NCBI GenBank assembly: GCA_964479445.1
Contig: CAYZMH010000082.1
Location: forward strand, 1 to 14,675
Reading direction: 5' to 3'
DNA: 14,675 nucleotides
Origin: CAYZMH01 sp964479445
Lineage (GTDB): Bacteria > Bacteroidota > Bacteroidia > Bacteroidales > GCA-2748055
Below are positions 6,331 through 14,406 of the stretch, piece by piece. The position numbers and the translations under genes are program-made. Position 1 is the first letter of the stretch; every line of letters begins with the position of its first letter. The notes under the pieces are model-generated. The model saw only the letters and a list, made by a program, of their open reading frames with translations. It made no database searches and had not been told where the DNA came from.

Positions 6331-7496
6331 AAAAAATCCTGCTTACAGCGATCCTTATCCTGGCATGGTTGCAGATAGCTGCACAACCCATTCGCATCGG
6401 GCTGTTCCAGGACGAGGTGGTGGAGTCCCTGGTGATCTATTTCACACACGGAGAATACATCCTCCGCGAGAACGAACGGCGCATTGCCGAACTGGAAAAG
6501 GGCGATATCCTTTTCGCAGTGCTGGAGGACGGATCTGTCCGGCTTCATGATGAAACCCGTGTATACGGAACGTACTCCTCGGTGGAACTGGAGAGTACTT
6601 CGCTGGATGGCACCTTGCGTGTCCGCCCGGTGATCCCCGCCCTTGATTCGCGCTCGTATGATGACGATCTTCTTTTGCAGGGACATGATCGCTTCATTAC
6701 GATCATCAACCGCGTGGATACAGATAAATACATTGCCGGGGTGCTGGAGAGTGAAACCGGACCGAACAATACCAGGGAGTTTTACAAGGCACACTCGTTG
6801 TTGATCCGTACCTACGCCCTGAAAAACTACGAACGCCACCGGGAGGAGGGGTTCTCCCTGTGTGACGGGGTGCATTGCCAGGCGTATAAAGGACGCAGTG
6901 TATACAACCCGGAGATCCAGGAAGCGGTGTTTGAGAGTTCCGGGGAGGTGATCACCGATTATCATTACAAACTGATCACGGCTGCCTACCATTCCAACAG
7001 CGGAGGGGAAACCCAGCGGGCATCCGATGTCTGGACCAACGGGGAGGAGTATCTGCAGGCAGTGATCGATCCCCACTCCCTGCACCAGCCCCATGCCAAG
7101 TGGAGGGATACCATCCGGTATGCCGACTGGAAGAAGTATCTTTTGGAGAAAGGGATGGAGTCGGTGAAAAAGATCCCGGAAGAGCTGCTCTATGTGCAGC
7201 AGCGACACCGGAAAAAATATTTTGTGCTGGATTCTGATTCGTTGCGGATGACCACCATCCGGTCTGACTGGAACTGGAAATCCACCTTTTTCAATATGTT
7301 CCCGGAAGAGGATGACCGGATCGCGGTTTGGGGCAAAGGGTATGGTCATGGGGTCGGACTCAGCCAGGAGGGGGCCATGAAGATGGCACGAGACGGATAC
7401 AATTACAGGGATATTATCCAGTTTTACTATTACAATGTGCGGTTGATGCATTACGAGGACCTTCCAAGGTCGAGTTTGCCCGATATGGATTTTTAG
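6327..7496 (+). CDS. Secreted SpoIID/LytB-domain protein (putative peptidoglycan lytic transglycosylase)
   Basis: 389 residues beginning with a signal peptide (MKKILLTAILILAWLQIAAQ) with probable cleavage near residue 20, so it acts in the periplasm or at the outer membrane. Residues about 120-225 match the SpoIID core: YIAGVLESETG at 135-145, where Glu143 aligns with the catalytic Glu, then AHSLLIRTYALKNY, CDGVHCQAYKGR at 179-190, a region that binds zinc in some SpoIID proteins, and HSNSGGETQ at 222-230. The C-terminal GYGHGVGLSQEGAMKMA at 338-354 is the other family signature. SpoIID cleaves glycan strands lacking stem peptides during endospore engulfment; Bacteroidota do not sporulate, so here it likely serves wall turnover. 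It overlaps lpxB by 4 nt and is the last gene of the envelope run; gldF follows after 51 nt. Confidence 0.9.
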   Translation: MKKILLTAILILAWLQIAAQPIRIGLFQDEVVESLVIYFTHGEYILRENERRIAELEKGDILFAVLEDGSVRLHDETRVYGTYSSVELESTSLDGTLRVRPVIPALDSRSYDDDLLLQGHDRFITIINRVDTDKYIAGVLESETGPNNTREFYKAHSLLIRTYALKNYERHREEGFSLCDGVHCQAYKGRSVYNPEIQEAVFESSGEVITDYHYKLITAAYHSNSGGETQRASDVWTNGEEYLQAVIDPHSLHQPHAKWRDTIRYADWKKYLLEKGMESVKKIPEELLYVQQRHRKKYFVLDSDSLRMTTIRSDWNWKSTFFNMFPEEDDRIAVWGKGYGHGVGLSQEGAMKMARDGYNYRDIIQFYYYNVRLMHYEDLPRSSLPDMDF

Positions 7497-7527
7497 TTGG
7501 CAGAGCAACCGTGATGCACTATTTTCG
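7497..7527 (+). promoter_or_regulatory. Possible promoter for gldF
   Basis: TTG at 7497-7499 directly after the SpoIID stop, a 20-nt spacer, and TATTTTCG at 7520-7527 (one mismatch to TAnnTTTG), 20 nt before the gldF ATG. Spacing agrees with Bacteroidota promoters, but the -7 box is imperfect and gldF may simply be read from upstream. Confidence 0.3.
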
Positions 7528-7547
7528 CATGCAAATCTTAACAACCG

Positions 7548-8279
7548 ATGTGGACCATTTTCTGGAAGGAGATACGGGGATTTTTCAGCACACTGACCGG
7601 GTACGTGGTGATTGTGGTTTTCCTGGTGCTCAACAGCCTGTTCATGTGGGTATTCCCGGGTCAGTTCAATATCATGGAAAGCGGGTATGCATCACTCGAC
7701 AGTCTGTTTACCATAGCACCCTGGGCCTTTCTCCTGCTTGTTCCGGCGATCACCATGCGCATGATCGCCGATGAGAAACGGATGGGCACCCTGGAACTGC
7801 TCTATACCCGGCCGGTGAACGAGCTGCAGATCGTTGTGGCCAAATACCTGGCATCCTGGGTCCTGGTGCTATTCTCCCTGTTGCCCACACTGGTTTTTTT
7901 CTGGTCGGTGAGCCGGCTGGGAAGTCCTCCCGGCAATATTGATGCCGGCGGGACCTGGGGATCTTATATCGGGTTGTTGTTCCTGGGAGGGATCTATGCC
8001 TCCATTGGTATTTTTGCCTCATCGCTGACCGATAACCAGATCGTGGCTTTTATCGTTGCGGTGGTGCTCAGCTTTCTGATGCTGAACGGTTTTGAATTTA
8101 TCAGCGGCCTTGCCGGTTCGGGGAAGGTCAGCTATTTTATCTCGCGTATCGGTATCCAGTTTCACTACAACTCCATCAGCCGGGGGGTACTGGATTCACG
8201 GGATCTGCTCTATTTCACCGGGGTGATCCTCTTTTTTATTATGTCGACCCGCCTGGTATTACAGAGCAGTAAATGGTAA
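7548..8279 (+). CDS. gldF: GldF, gliding-type ABC transporter permease
   Basis: A 243-residue polytopic inner-membrane protein of the ABC-2 permease type with about six hydrophobic helices (roughly 17-35, 54-72, 98-120, 138-160, 165-187, 218-236). MWTIFWKEIRGFFSTLTGY at the N terminus and RMIADEKRMGTLELLYTRPV at 71-90, the cytoplasmic coupling loop expected to contact the ATPase, are typical of GldF and related exporter permeases. The ATG at 7548 is the first start after an in-frame TAA at 7539. The gldG gene follows with its ribosome site over the gldF stop. GldF works with GldG and the ATPase GldA, and in Flavobacterium johnsoniae this transporter was linked to gliding; its transported substrate is not known. 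No ATPase gene is in the window. Confidence 0.93.
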   Translation: MWTIFWKEIRGFFSTLTGYVVIVVFLVLNSLFMWVFPGQFNIMESGYASLDSLFTIAPWAFLLLVPAITMRMIADEKRMGTLELLYTRPVNELQIVVAKYLASWVLVLFSLLPTLVFFWSVSRLGSPPGNIDAGGTWGSYIGLLFLGGIYASIGIFASSLTDNQIVAFIVAVVLSFLMLNGFEFISGLAGSGKVSYFISRIGIQFHYNSISRGVLDSRDLLYFTGVILFFIMSTRLVLQSSKW

Positions 8280-8287
8280 GGAGTGTT

Positions 8288-9997
8288 ATGAACCGAAAAG
8301 AGAACAAGAAACAACATATTACACAATTTCTCCTGGTGGTATTGGCTGTACTTATACTGACCGTCATCTCGGGGAACCGGTTTTTCCGGCTGGATCTTAC
8401 CACCGAGAACCGGTACACACTGGCTCCCTCCACCCGGGAGATCCTCTCATCGCTGGATGATGTGGTCTATTGCAAGGTATACCTGGCCGGGGAACTGCCT
8501 TCCGATTTTGTACGCTTCCAGGCGGCGATCCGGGAAAAACTGGAAGACTTCAGGGCGTATGCCGGGGAGAACCTCCAGTACGAATTTGTAAATCTCTATG
8601 ATGAGGAGGACCCAGAGTTGCGGAGGAAGATTATGGGGGAGCTGTATGACAAGGGGTTGAAAGTTACCAATATCCAGTTAAGGGACGAGGAGGGGGGTCA
8701 GACCGAGAAGATCATCTTCCCCGGCGCCATGATCGCCTACAGGGGCGTGGAGTTCCCGGTAAACCTGCTCAAAAATAATCCGTCCCTACCGCACCAGGTG
8801 AACCTGAACAACTCGATCCAGACCCTGGAGTATGAGTTTGTCAAAGCCATCCACAGTCTGACCATCGACGAAATACCCAAAGTGGCCTTCATCGAGGGGC
8901 ACGGTGAGCTGGATTCGCTCAGGACATTCAGCATCATGGATGAATTGAAGAATTTTTTCCAGGTGGACCGCGGGTATATCAACGGGAACCTGGAGGCGCT
9001 CAAGGCTTACGAGGCGCTTATCATTGCCCAGCCCGTGCACCGGTTCGACGAAGCGGATAAATTTGCCATTGACCAGTACATCATGCGGGGCGGGAAGGTG
9101 CTCTGGTTCATGGACCCGGTGATGACCCGGGCCGACAGCCTTTCCAGGGGCATGACCATCGCGCTGCCCAATCCGGTTAACGTCGAGGACCTCCTGTTCA
9201 AATACGGTGTCCGGATCGATTACAACCTGGTCTCAGACCTCCAGTGCAGTTATGTGCCGGTGAATACGGCGGTAGCCGGGGAGGAGGCCAATTTTGTCAT
9301 GAAACCCTGGGTGTACTATCCATTGTTTGGATCGGGGTCGGATCACCCCGTGACAAGGGGTCTCAACTATGTGCGCGGACAGTTTGTTACGGCCCTGGAT
9401 ACCGTCCGGGGTCAGCCCGAAGAGGTGCAGAAAACCGTTATCCTCCAGACCTCGGAGAAAAGCCGCCGCCAGACCGTACCCCTGCGCATCCTTGTAGAGG
9501 AGGTTTCCCGGGAACCCGATCCGGCCCAATACAATGACGGAGCCCAGCCGGTGGCGGTCCTGCTGGAGGGCCGGTTCGAATCGTTTTACGGCAACTATTC
9601 GGTGCCTGACGGAGTATATCCAGCGGATGCAGAGGTGATCAAAAAAAGCGAACCCACCAGCATCCTGGTAGCAGGGGATGGTGACCTGATCCGTAACGAG
9701 GTGAGCATGAACCGGGGCAGACCGGTTCCGGATCCACTGGGCTACGAGAAGTATACCCGGCAGACCTTCGGCAACCTGGAGTTCATCATGAATGCCATCA
9801 ACTACATGACCGATGATACGGGGTTAATGCAGCTTCGCTCGAGGGAATTCAAGCTTCGGCTGCTCAACAGGGAGCTGATCAAAGACAGGCAGGCAAGCCG
9901 GATGTGGAAAGTGGTCAACACGGTGGTCCCGGTGCTGATCGTTATCTTCTTCGGGTTGTTGTTCAATGCGTACCGCAGGAAAAAATTCAGTCGCTGA
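8288..9997 (+). CDS. gldG: GldG, gliding-type ABC transporter auxiliary protein
   Basis: 569 residues. A membrane anchor at about 12-29 is followed by the signature NRFFRLDLTTENRYTLAPST, then a large extracytoplasmic ABC_transp_aux-type domain (VAFIEGHGE, later RGGKVLWFMDPV), and a second helix near the end (about 544-560) before a basic tail RRKKFSR. Two-anchor topology with a large periplasmic middle is standard for GldG. I choose the ATG at 8288 because AAGGAG at 8278-8283 precedes it, overlapping the gldF stop; an in-frame ATG at 8273 would add five residues and lies inside gldF. GldG partners GldF in an ABC exporter; related GldG-like proteins occur in transporters of many non-gliding bacteria. 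The next gene begins 1 nt after its stop. Confidence 0.93.
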   Translation: MNRKENKKQHITQFLLVVLAVLILTVISGNRFFRLDLTTENRYTLAPSTREILSSLDDVVYCKVYLAGELPSDFVRFQAAIREKLEDFRAYAGENLQYEFVNLYDEEDPELRRKIMGELYDKGLKVTNIQLRDEEGGQTEKIIFPGAMIAYRGVEFPVNLLKNNPSLPHQVNLNNSIQTLEYEFVKAIHSLTIDEIPKVAFIEGHGELDSLRTFSIMDELKNFFQVDRGYINGNLEALKAYEALIIAQPVHRFDEADKFAIDQYIMRGGKVLWFMDPVMTRADSLSRGMTIALPNPVNVEDLLFKYGVRIDYNLVSDLQCSYVPVNTAVAGEEANFVMKPWVYYPLFGSGSDHPVTRGLNYVRGQFVTALDTVRGQPEEVQKTVILQTSEKSRRQTVPLRILVEEVSREPDPAQYNDGAQPVAVLLEGRFESFYGNYSVPDGVYPADAEVIKKSEPTSILVAGDGDLIRNEVSMNRGRPVPDPLGYEKYTRQTFGNLEFIMNAINYMTDDTGLMQLRSREFKLRLLNRELIKDRQASRMWKVVNTVVPVLIVIFFGLLFNAYRRKKFSR

Positions 9998-9998
9998 G

Positions 9999-10958
9999 AT
10001 GAGAATACGCCGCTCAACCTGGTTTCTTATTGCCCTGCTGGTCGGTGCAGCGATCGTTCTGCTGACCCGGGATCCATGGAATACCCTTCCCAGGGCGAGT
10101 CGCACCTGGCAGCTTACGAATCCGGACCGGGTTCAGGAGATCCGGATCAGCGGTGACTGCGATTCGGTGGTGCTCCGTAAGCACGATACCGCCTGGGTCC
10201 TGAATGATTCGGAGAAGGTTAATGAACGGGCGGTGGACAACCTGCTGGTGGCCGGGGAAAAACTGGAGATCGCCTCGGTGTATGCCAGTTTTGAACCCGA
10301 CAGTAGCTGGAACCACCTGCAGGTAGTTTATGCCGGACGTGAGCGGAAACTTGCCGGCTACGATCTCTTTCTGGAAGAGGGACGAACCGTCCTGGTTCCC
10401 GGGGACGGATCCACCGCTTTTAACGTTGAGCTGCCGGGGTTCTCCGAGGTGGACCTGCAGGAGGTATTTTCTTCCCGTCCCGATCATTACCGCGAACACC
10501 TCCTGCTGGATCTGTTGCCGCGCGACATCCGGCGTATCGAGGTAACGCCCAGGAAGGGAACAGCTTTTGTCATGGAGCAGGACAGCCTGGAAAATATCCG
10601 GGTTTACAGGGAAGCGGGAAACGAACGGGTACCCGATACGTTGCTTTCAGAGAAACGCGTAAGGCTTCTGTTCAGCTATTTCACAGGCATCCAGTATACA
10701 CGGGTCTGGCATGAGACCACATCGGAGGAGTTGCGTAACAAATCCCAGGTGAAGGCCGGGGTTACGGTGACGGATCGTTCCGGCCACAGCCATCACCTGG
10801 AGATCTACCCCCTGCGGCAGGACGGTCCCCCCGACCTTTTCAGGGCACTGGTAGCGTACAACCGGTTTGAACATCCCTATATGATGCCATACCTGCAATT
10901 GGACGTGTTGTTATTCGGACTGGATCACTACCTGGTAAACGATGGGGGGCAATCATGA
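9999..10958 (+). CDS. DUF4340-like membrane-anchored protein downstream of gldG
   Basis: 319 residues with one N-terminal hydrophobic helix at about 8-22 after a basic start (MRIRRSTWF), then a soluble, presumably periplasmic region rich in short beta-strand patterns. It contains TWQLTNPDRVQEIRISG and VVLRKHDTAWVLND, and a later stretch LLLDLLPRDIRRIEVTPRKG, which resemble the repeated units of DUF4340 proteins often encoded after GldG-like genes. Assignment rests on this pattern and on position; I see no catalytic motif. The ATG at 9999 is chosen over 9966 because the latter lies within gldG coding sequence and would put extra residues before the basic-plus-helix anchor. It likely belongs to the same transporter complex as GldF and GldG. 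Confidence 0.75.
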   Translation: MRIRRSTWFLIALLVGAAIVLLTRDPWNTLPRASRTWQLTNPDRVQEIRISGDCDSVVLRKHDTAWVLNDSEKVNERAVDNLLVAGEKLEIASVYASFEPDSSWNHLQVVYAGRERKLAGYDLFLEEGRTVLVPGDGSTAFNVELPGFSEVDLQEVFSSRPDHYREHLLLDLLPRDIRRIEVTPRKGTAFVMEQDSLENIRVYREAGNERVPDTLLSEKRVRLLFSYFTGIQYTRVWHETTSEELRNKSQVKAGVTVTDRSGHSHHLEIYPLRQDGPPDLFRALVAYNRFEHPYMMPYLQLDVLLFGLDHYLVNDGGQS

Positions 10959-10983
10959 AACACGCAGAAACACCCCGTTTTTT
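10945..10983 (+). terminator. Weak possible terminator after the gldFG module
   Basis: A run of G at 10944-10949 near the end of the preceding gene can pair with CCCC (10973-10976), followed after one G by six T (10978-10983). The stem is only 4 bp and the loop exceeds 20 nt, so strength is doubtful. The loop carries a direct repeat GAAACAC-GCA-GAAACAC. Confidence 0.25.
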
Positions 10984-10987
10984 ATCC

Positions 10988-11015
10988 TTTGTACCAATTT
11001 TTTTTTGTATACTTG
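10988..11015 (+). promoter_or_regulatory. Possible dnaN promoter
   Basis: The 119-nt gap upstream of dnaN is AT-rich. TTTG at 10988-10991 and TATACTTG at 11008-11015 resemble the -33 TTTG and -7 TAnnTTTG elements, with one mismatch in the latter and a 16-nt spacer that is a little short. A start just downstream would give a leader of about 55 nt. Long T and A runs flank the site. Confidence 0.35.
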
Positions 11016-11077
11016 GTAGTTCAAAACAGGCGAAAAAAACCTTGTTGAAATCGTATCGTACATAAAAAGATAACCCT

Positions 11078-12208
11078 ATGAAATTTGTCGTATCCAGTAT
11101 GGAATTATTGGGTCACCTGCAATCGGTCAACCGGGTGATCAGTAATAAAAACACCCTCCCCATTCTTGACAATTTTTTATTCTCCCTGGAAGATAATGTG
11201 CTTGAGATCACGGCTTCCGATTTGGAATCCACACTAATTACCACCATGCAGCTGGAGAATGCCGAAGGGAACGGAAGTGTTGCTGTTCCGGCGCGGATCC
11301 TTACCGATATACTGAAGGAGTTTTCGGATATTCCGTTAACCTTTGAGATCAATGATGATACATTGATGATCGTGATCCAGTCGGAGAACGGTAAGTTTTC
11401 CATCCCGGGTCAGAACGGTGCGGAATTTCCCCAGATGCCCGTGATCAAGGATGACCAGAAGCAGGAGCTGGAGATGGATGCCGAGGTCCTGATGAGCGGG
11501 ATCAATAAAACCCTGTTTGCCACCGCCGATGATGAATTGCGCCCGGTTATGAACGGTATCCTGGTCGAATTGTCGGCCGATGACCTTACGTTTGTGGCTT
11601 CGGATGCCCACAAGCTGGTCCGGTATAAACGAACCGATGCATCGGCCGAGGGGGAGTCTTCTTTTATTCTTCCCAAGAAGCCGGCCGGACTGCTGAAGAA
11701 TATCCTGCCCAAGGAACAGAATCTGGTACAAGTTGCCTTTGATGAGAAGAATGCTGCGTTCACCCTTACCAATTTCCGGATGGTGTGCCGCCTGGTGGAG
11801 GGGAATTATCCCAGTTATACCACAGTGATCCCCACCAATAATCCATACAGGATGACCATTGACCGGGTGGAGTTTTACAATGCCCTGCGGAGGGTTTCCG
11901 TGTTCTCCAACCAGGCAAGTAATCTGGTCAAACTGGGGCTTTCGGGCAACCAGCTCACCATTTCGGCGCAGGATATTGATTTTAGCATATCCGCCAACGA
12001 ACGGCTGAATTGCCAGTACGAAGGAGAGGAGATGGAGATCGGATTCAAATCCACTTTCCTGGTCGAGATCCTCGGAAATCTGCCCACCACCGATGTGATC
12101 ATGGAGATGTCGGATCCTTCGCGGGCCGGTATCCTGCTTCCTTCCAGCAATGAGAATGAAAACGAAGATGTACTCATGTTATTGATGCCGATGATGATCA
12201 ACGCATAA
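11078..12208 (+). CDS. dnaN: DNA polymerase III beta subunit (sliding clamp)
   Basis: A 376-residue clamp protein with the three tandem clamp domains of normal length (about 1-122, 127-253, 255-376). It forms a dimeric ring around DNA that gives the replicative polymerase processivity and recruits repair enzymes. Recognisable segments include MKFVVSSMELLGHLQSVNRV at the start, RPVMNGILVE at 155-164, ASDAHKLVRY at 174-183, EGNYPSY at 241-247 and the C-terminal VLMLLMPMMINA, whose last residues form part of the hydrophobic pocket that binds client peptides. It is preceded by an AT-rich leader and followed 25 nt later by an exonuclease gene, so the two are probably cotranscribed. dnaA is not nearby. 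Confidence 0.98.
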   Translation: MKFVVSSMELLGHLQSVNRVISNKNTLPILDNFLFSLEDNVLEITASDLESTLITTMQLENAEGNGSVAVPARILTDILKEFSDIPLTFEINDDTLMIVIQSENGKFSIPGQNGAEFPQMPVIKDDQKQELEMDAEVLMSGINKTLFATADDELRPVMNGILVELSADDLTFVASDAHKLVRYKRTDASAEGESSFILPKKPAGLLKNILPKEQNLVQVAFDEKNAAFTLTNFRMVCRLVEGNYPSYTTVIPTNNPYRMTIDRVEFYNALRRVSVFSNQASNLVKLGLSGNQLTISAQDIDFSISANERLNCQYEGEEMEIGFKSTFLVEILGNLPTTDVIMEMSDPSRAGILLPSSNENENEDVLMLLMPMMINA

Positions 12209-12233
12209 TTGTGCAGATGGTGAATCAGACATT

Positions 12234-13004
12234 ATGAAGTTAGCCCTTAAGAACCCCATTATCTTTTTCGACCTGGAGACAACAGGCATTAACATTGCCA
12301 ACGACCGGATCGTGGAGATGTCCTACCTGAAGATCGACGTTTCCGGCGAGGAGTCGGGGCGGACCCTGAAAATCAATCCGGGCATGCCGATCCCTGAAAA
12401 GTCAACAGCCATACACGGGATCAGTGATGCCGATGTGAAGGATGCGCCTCCTTTTACCGAGGTGGCGAAAAACCTGGCCAATGAGTTCGAAGGGTGTGAC
12501 CTGGCAGGTTACAACTCCATCAAGTTTGATATCCCGCTGCTGGCGGAGGAGTTCCTTCGGGCAGGGGTGGATATTGACCTGAAAAAACGCAAGTTTGTGG
12601 ATGTCCAGGTGATCTTTATGCGCATGGAGCCGCGGACCCTGGCTGCCGCCTACAAATTCTATTGCAGCAAATCGCTTGACAATGCCCACTCTGCTGAAGC
12701 GGATACCCGGGCCACCTACGAGGTATTGCAGTCACAACTGGATTATTACAAGGATCTGGAAAACGATATCGGTAAGCTGGCTGACTTTTCCGCTCATAAC
12801 CGGAACGTGGATTTTGCCGGCCGTATCATCCTGGATGACCAGGACCGGGAGGTGTTCAACTTTGGTAAATACAAAGGGAAGCCGGTCAGGGAGGTCCTGG
12901 AACGTGATCCGGGTTACTACGGCTGGATGATGCAGGGTGATTTCCCGCTCTACACGAAGAAAGTGTTAACTTCCATTAAGTTGCAGGGAGCACAGAACCT
13001 CTGA
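12234..13004 (+). CDS. DEDDh 3'-5' exonuclease with ExoX-like C-terminal domain (DnaQ family)
   Basis: 256 residues. The exonuclease domain fills about 8-172: Asp13 and Glu15 in FFDLETTG (Exo I), AGYNSIKFD with Asp99 (Exo II), and His152 and Asp157 in NAHSAEADTRATYEV (Exo III), so the whole DEDDh metal set is present. INPGMPIPEKSTAIHGISD at 47-65 is also typical. After a linker, FNFGKYKGKPVREVLERDPG and YYGWMM (208-233) match the short ExoX-like C-terminal domain. Such proteins remove 3'-terminal nucleotides and serve as epsilon-like proofreaders or repair nucleases in the cytoplasm. Position immediately after dnaN supports a replication or repair role. It should not be called dnaQ without evidence that it joins the replicative polymerase. 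Confidence 0.9.
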   Translation: MKLALKNPIIFFDLETTGINIANDRIVEMSYLKIDVSGEESGRTLKINPGMPIPEKSTAIHGISDADVKDAPPFTEVAKNLANEFEGCDLAGYNSIKFDIPLLAEEFLRAGVDIDLKKRKFVDVQVIFMRMEPRTLAAAYKFYCSKSLDNAHSAEADTRATYEVLQSQLDYYKDLENDIGKLADFSAHNRNVDFAGRIILDDQDREVFNFGKYKGKPVREVLERDPGYYGWMMQGDFPLYTKKVLTSIKLQGAQNL

Positions 13005-13070
13005 TCCATCCCTGCCCTTGATCATGCCTGCCGGACTCCATCGCCGGGACGGTTCAAAAGTGGTACTACC

Positions 13071-13682
13071 ATGAAAATTATATGCATAGGACGTAATTAC
13101 GCGGATCATGCCAGGGAACTCAACAACGATGTCCCGGGGGAACCCGTGTTTTTTCTCAAGCCCGATTCTGCCCTGGTGATCCGGAACCGGCCGTTTTTCT
13201 ACCCCGACTTTTCCAGCGAGGTTCACCACGAGCTGGAGGTGGTATTGCGGATCGGAAGGCTGGGACGCAGCATTGATGAAAAATTTGCTTCCAGGTATTT
13301 CGACCGCATCGGGCTGGGGGTCGATTTTACTGCCAGGGATCTGCAATCGCAGATGAAAAAGAGAGGGTTGCCCTGGGAGATTGCCAAGGGATTTGACTAT
13401 TCAGCCCCCATCAGCGATCTCCTCCCGTTGGAAGAGTTCGGGTCCGCCGATAACCTGGGGTTCCGGCTAGCCCGGAATGGTAAAACCGTCCAGGAGGGGA
13501 ATACCGGGGATTTGATCTTCTCTTTTGAAAAGATCATCGCTTATGTAAGCCGGTTCATGACCCTTAAAACGGGAGACCTGATCTTTACGGGAACCCCGGC
13601 GGGGGTAGGACCGGTGGCGATCGGGGACCGGCTTGAGGCTTGGCTGGAAGAGAAGAAAATGATGGATTTTCGGGTAAAGTGA
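13071..13682 (+). CDS. Fumarylacetoacetate hydrolase (FAH) family protein, FAHD1/YcgM-like
   Basis: 203 residues, the size of the single-domain FAH enzymes, which act on 2-oxo acids as acylpyruvases or oxaloacetate tautomerases/decarboxylases. MKIICIGRNYADHA at the start, the metal-binding Glu54 and Glu56 in SEVHHELE, and Asp85 in GLGVDFTARD keep the spacing seen in FAHD1 (31 residues from the first Glu to the Asp). WEIAKGFDYSAP at 102-113 and the C-terminal GDLIFTGTPAGVGP at 168-181 complete the signature. It is cytoplasmic. The exact substrate is not decided by these motifs. The gene begins 66 nt after the exonuclease stop with no recognisable promoter, and its TGA overlaps the next gene start by one base. 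Confidence 0.92.
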   Translation: MKIICIGRNYADHARELNNDVPGEPVFFLKPDSALVIRNRPFFYPDFSSEVHHELEVVLRIGRLGRSIDEKFASRYFDRIGLGVDFTARDLQSQMKKRGLPWEIAKGFDYSAPISDLLPLEEFGSADNLGFRLARNGKTVQEGNTGDLIFSFEKIIAYVSRFMTLKTGDLIFTGTPAGVGPVAIGDRLEAWLEEKKMMDFRVK

Positions 13683-14401
13683 TGAAAAGCAGCTACAGGA
13701 TCATACGGGTACCATTTGCCAATGTATCGGGATACCTGGTGTATACCGGCGAGGCTGCCATGATGGTGGATACCGGTTACAGGGGTATGGCCAACCGGGT
13801 GAACGATATGCTGCTCAGGGTAGGACTGTCACTCGATGCGCTGAAGCTTATTGTGTTAACCCACACGCATTTTGATCATGCGGGAGGAGCCCGGGAGTTA
13901 AAGACGGAGACCGGTGCGAGACTGGTGGTGCATGAAAGGGAGGCGATCCATCTTATGAGCGGGTATTCGCCGCTGCCGCGAGGGACCCGGTGGAAGGGCA
14001 AGGTAATCGCCTGGATAGGACGAAACCTGGTGCGGCGCACGATGCGGATTCCGCGGGTGGATCCTGACATCCTGGTGAAAGAGAAGACCGATCTGCACCA
14101 ATACGGTTTTCCCGGATATATACTGCATACCCCGGGTCATACCGAGGGTTCTGTTTCGGTGGTCATGGAGGGCGGCGAGATCCTGGCCGGGGATGCCCTC
14201 ATGGGACTTACCCGGAAAGAGCACTATCCTGCTTTTGCCAATGACATGCCGGAGGTATTGCGAACCTGGGAGAAACTGATCGATACCGGTGCCGAGATCA
14301 TCTACCCGGCCCATGGCACCAAGGTGTTCATGCGTGAATTGATTGCCGAATTACCGGAAGCTTCCAAAAAGTACGGTAAGACAAAAAACCAACCGGATTA
14401 A
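13682..14401 (+). CDS. Metallo-beta-lactamase-fold hydrolase
   Basis: 239 residues. The zinc-binding set is complete: HTHFDH at 61-66 (His61, His63, Asp65, His66), His153 in HTPGHTEGS, Asp171 in LAGDALMG and His211 in YPAHG. VDTGYRG at 29-35 is the preceding strand and turn. This resembles glyoxalase II-like hydrolases of thioesters and other esters; no substrate can be assigned. A basic, Trp-containing insert at about 98-126 is the least conserved-looking part. I choose the ATG at 13682, which overlaps the FAH stop in TGATG; an upstream in-frame TTG at 13640 lies inside the FAH gene. No signal peptide is seen. The overlap with the FAH gene suggests the two enzymes are produced together. Confidence 0.9.
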   Translation: MKSSYRIIRVPFANVSGYLVYTGEAAMMVDTGYRGMANRVNDMLLRVGLSLDALKLIVLTHTHFDHAGGARELKTETGARLVVHEREAIHLMSGYSPLPRGTRWKGKVIAWIGRNLVRRTMRIPRVDPDILVKEKTDLHQYGFPGYILHTPGHTEGSVSVVMEGGEILAGDALMGLTRKEHYPAFANDMPEVLRTWEKLIDTGAEIIYPAHGTKVFMRELIAELPEASKKYGKTKNQPD

Positions 14402-14406
14402 CAGCC

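Noticed and set aside
6210..7544. A long open frame (444 codons) on the minus strand opposite the SpoIID gene and the end of lpxB
   Set aside because: The plus strand carries two clearly recognisable proteins with family motifs over the same span. The antisense translation shows no domain and its composition is that of a codon-bias shadow.
10954..10977. Direct repeat GAAACAC-GCA-GAAACAC after the DUF4340-like gene, considered as the start of a repeat array
   Set aside because: Only two 7-nt copies occur and no further units follow, so it is not a CRISPR or other array.
13005..13070. Gap between the exonuclease and FAH genes, searched for a promoter or terminator
   Set aside because: Only short CCGG pairing and a small GGTACTACC symmetry are present, with no TAnnTTTG box and no U-tract.
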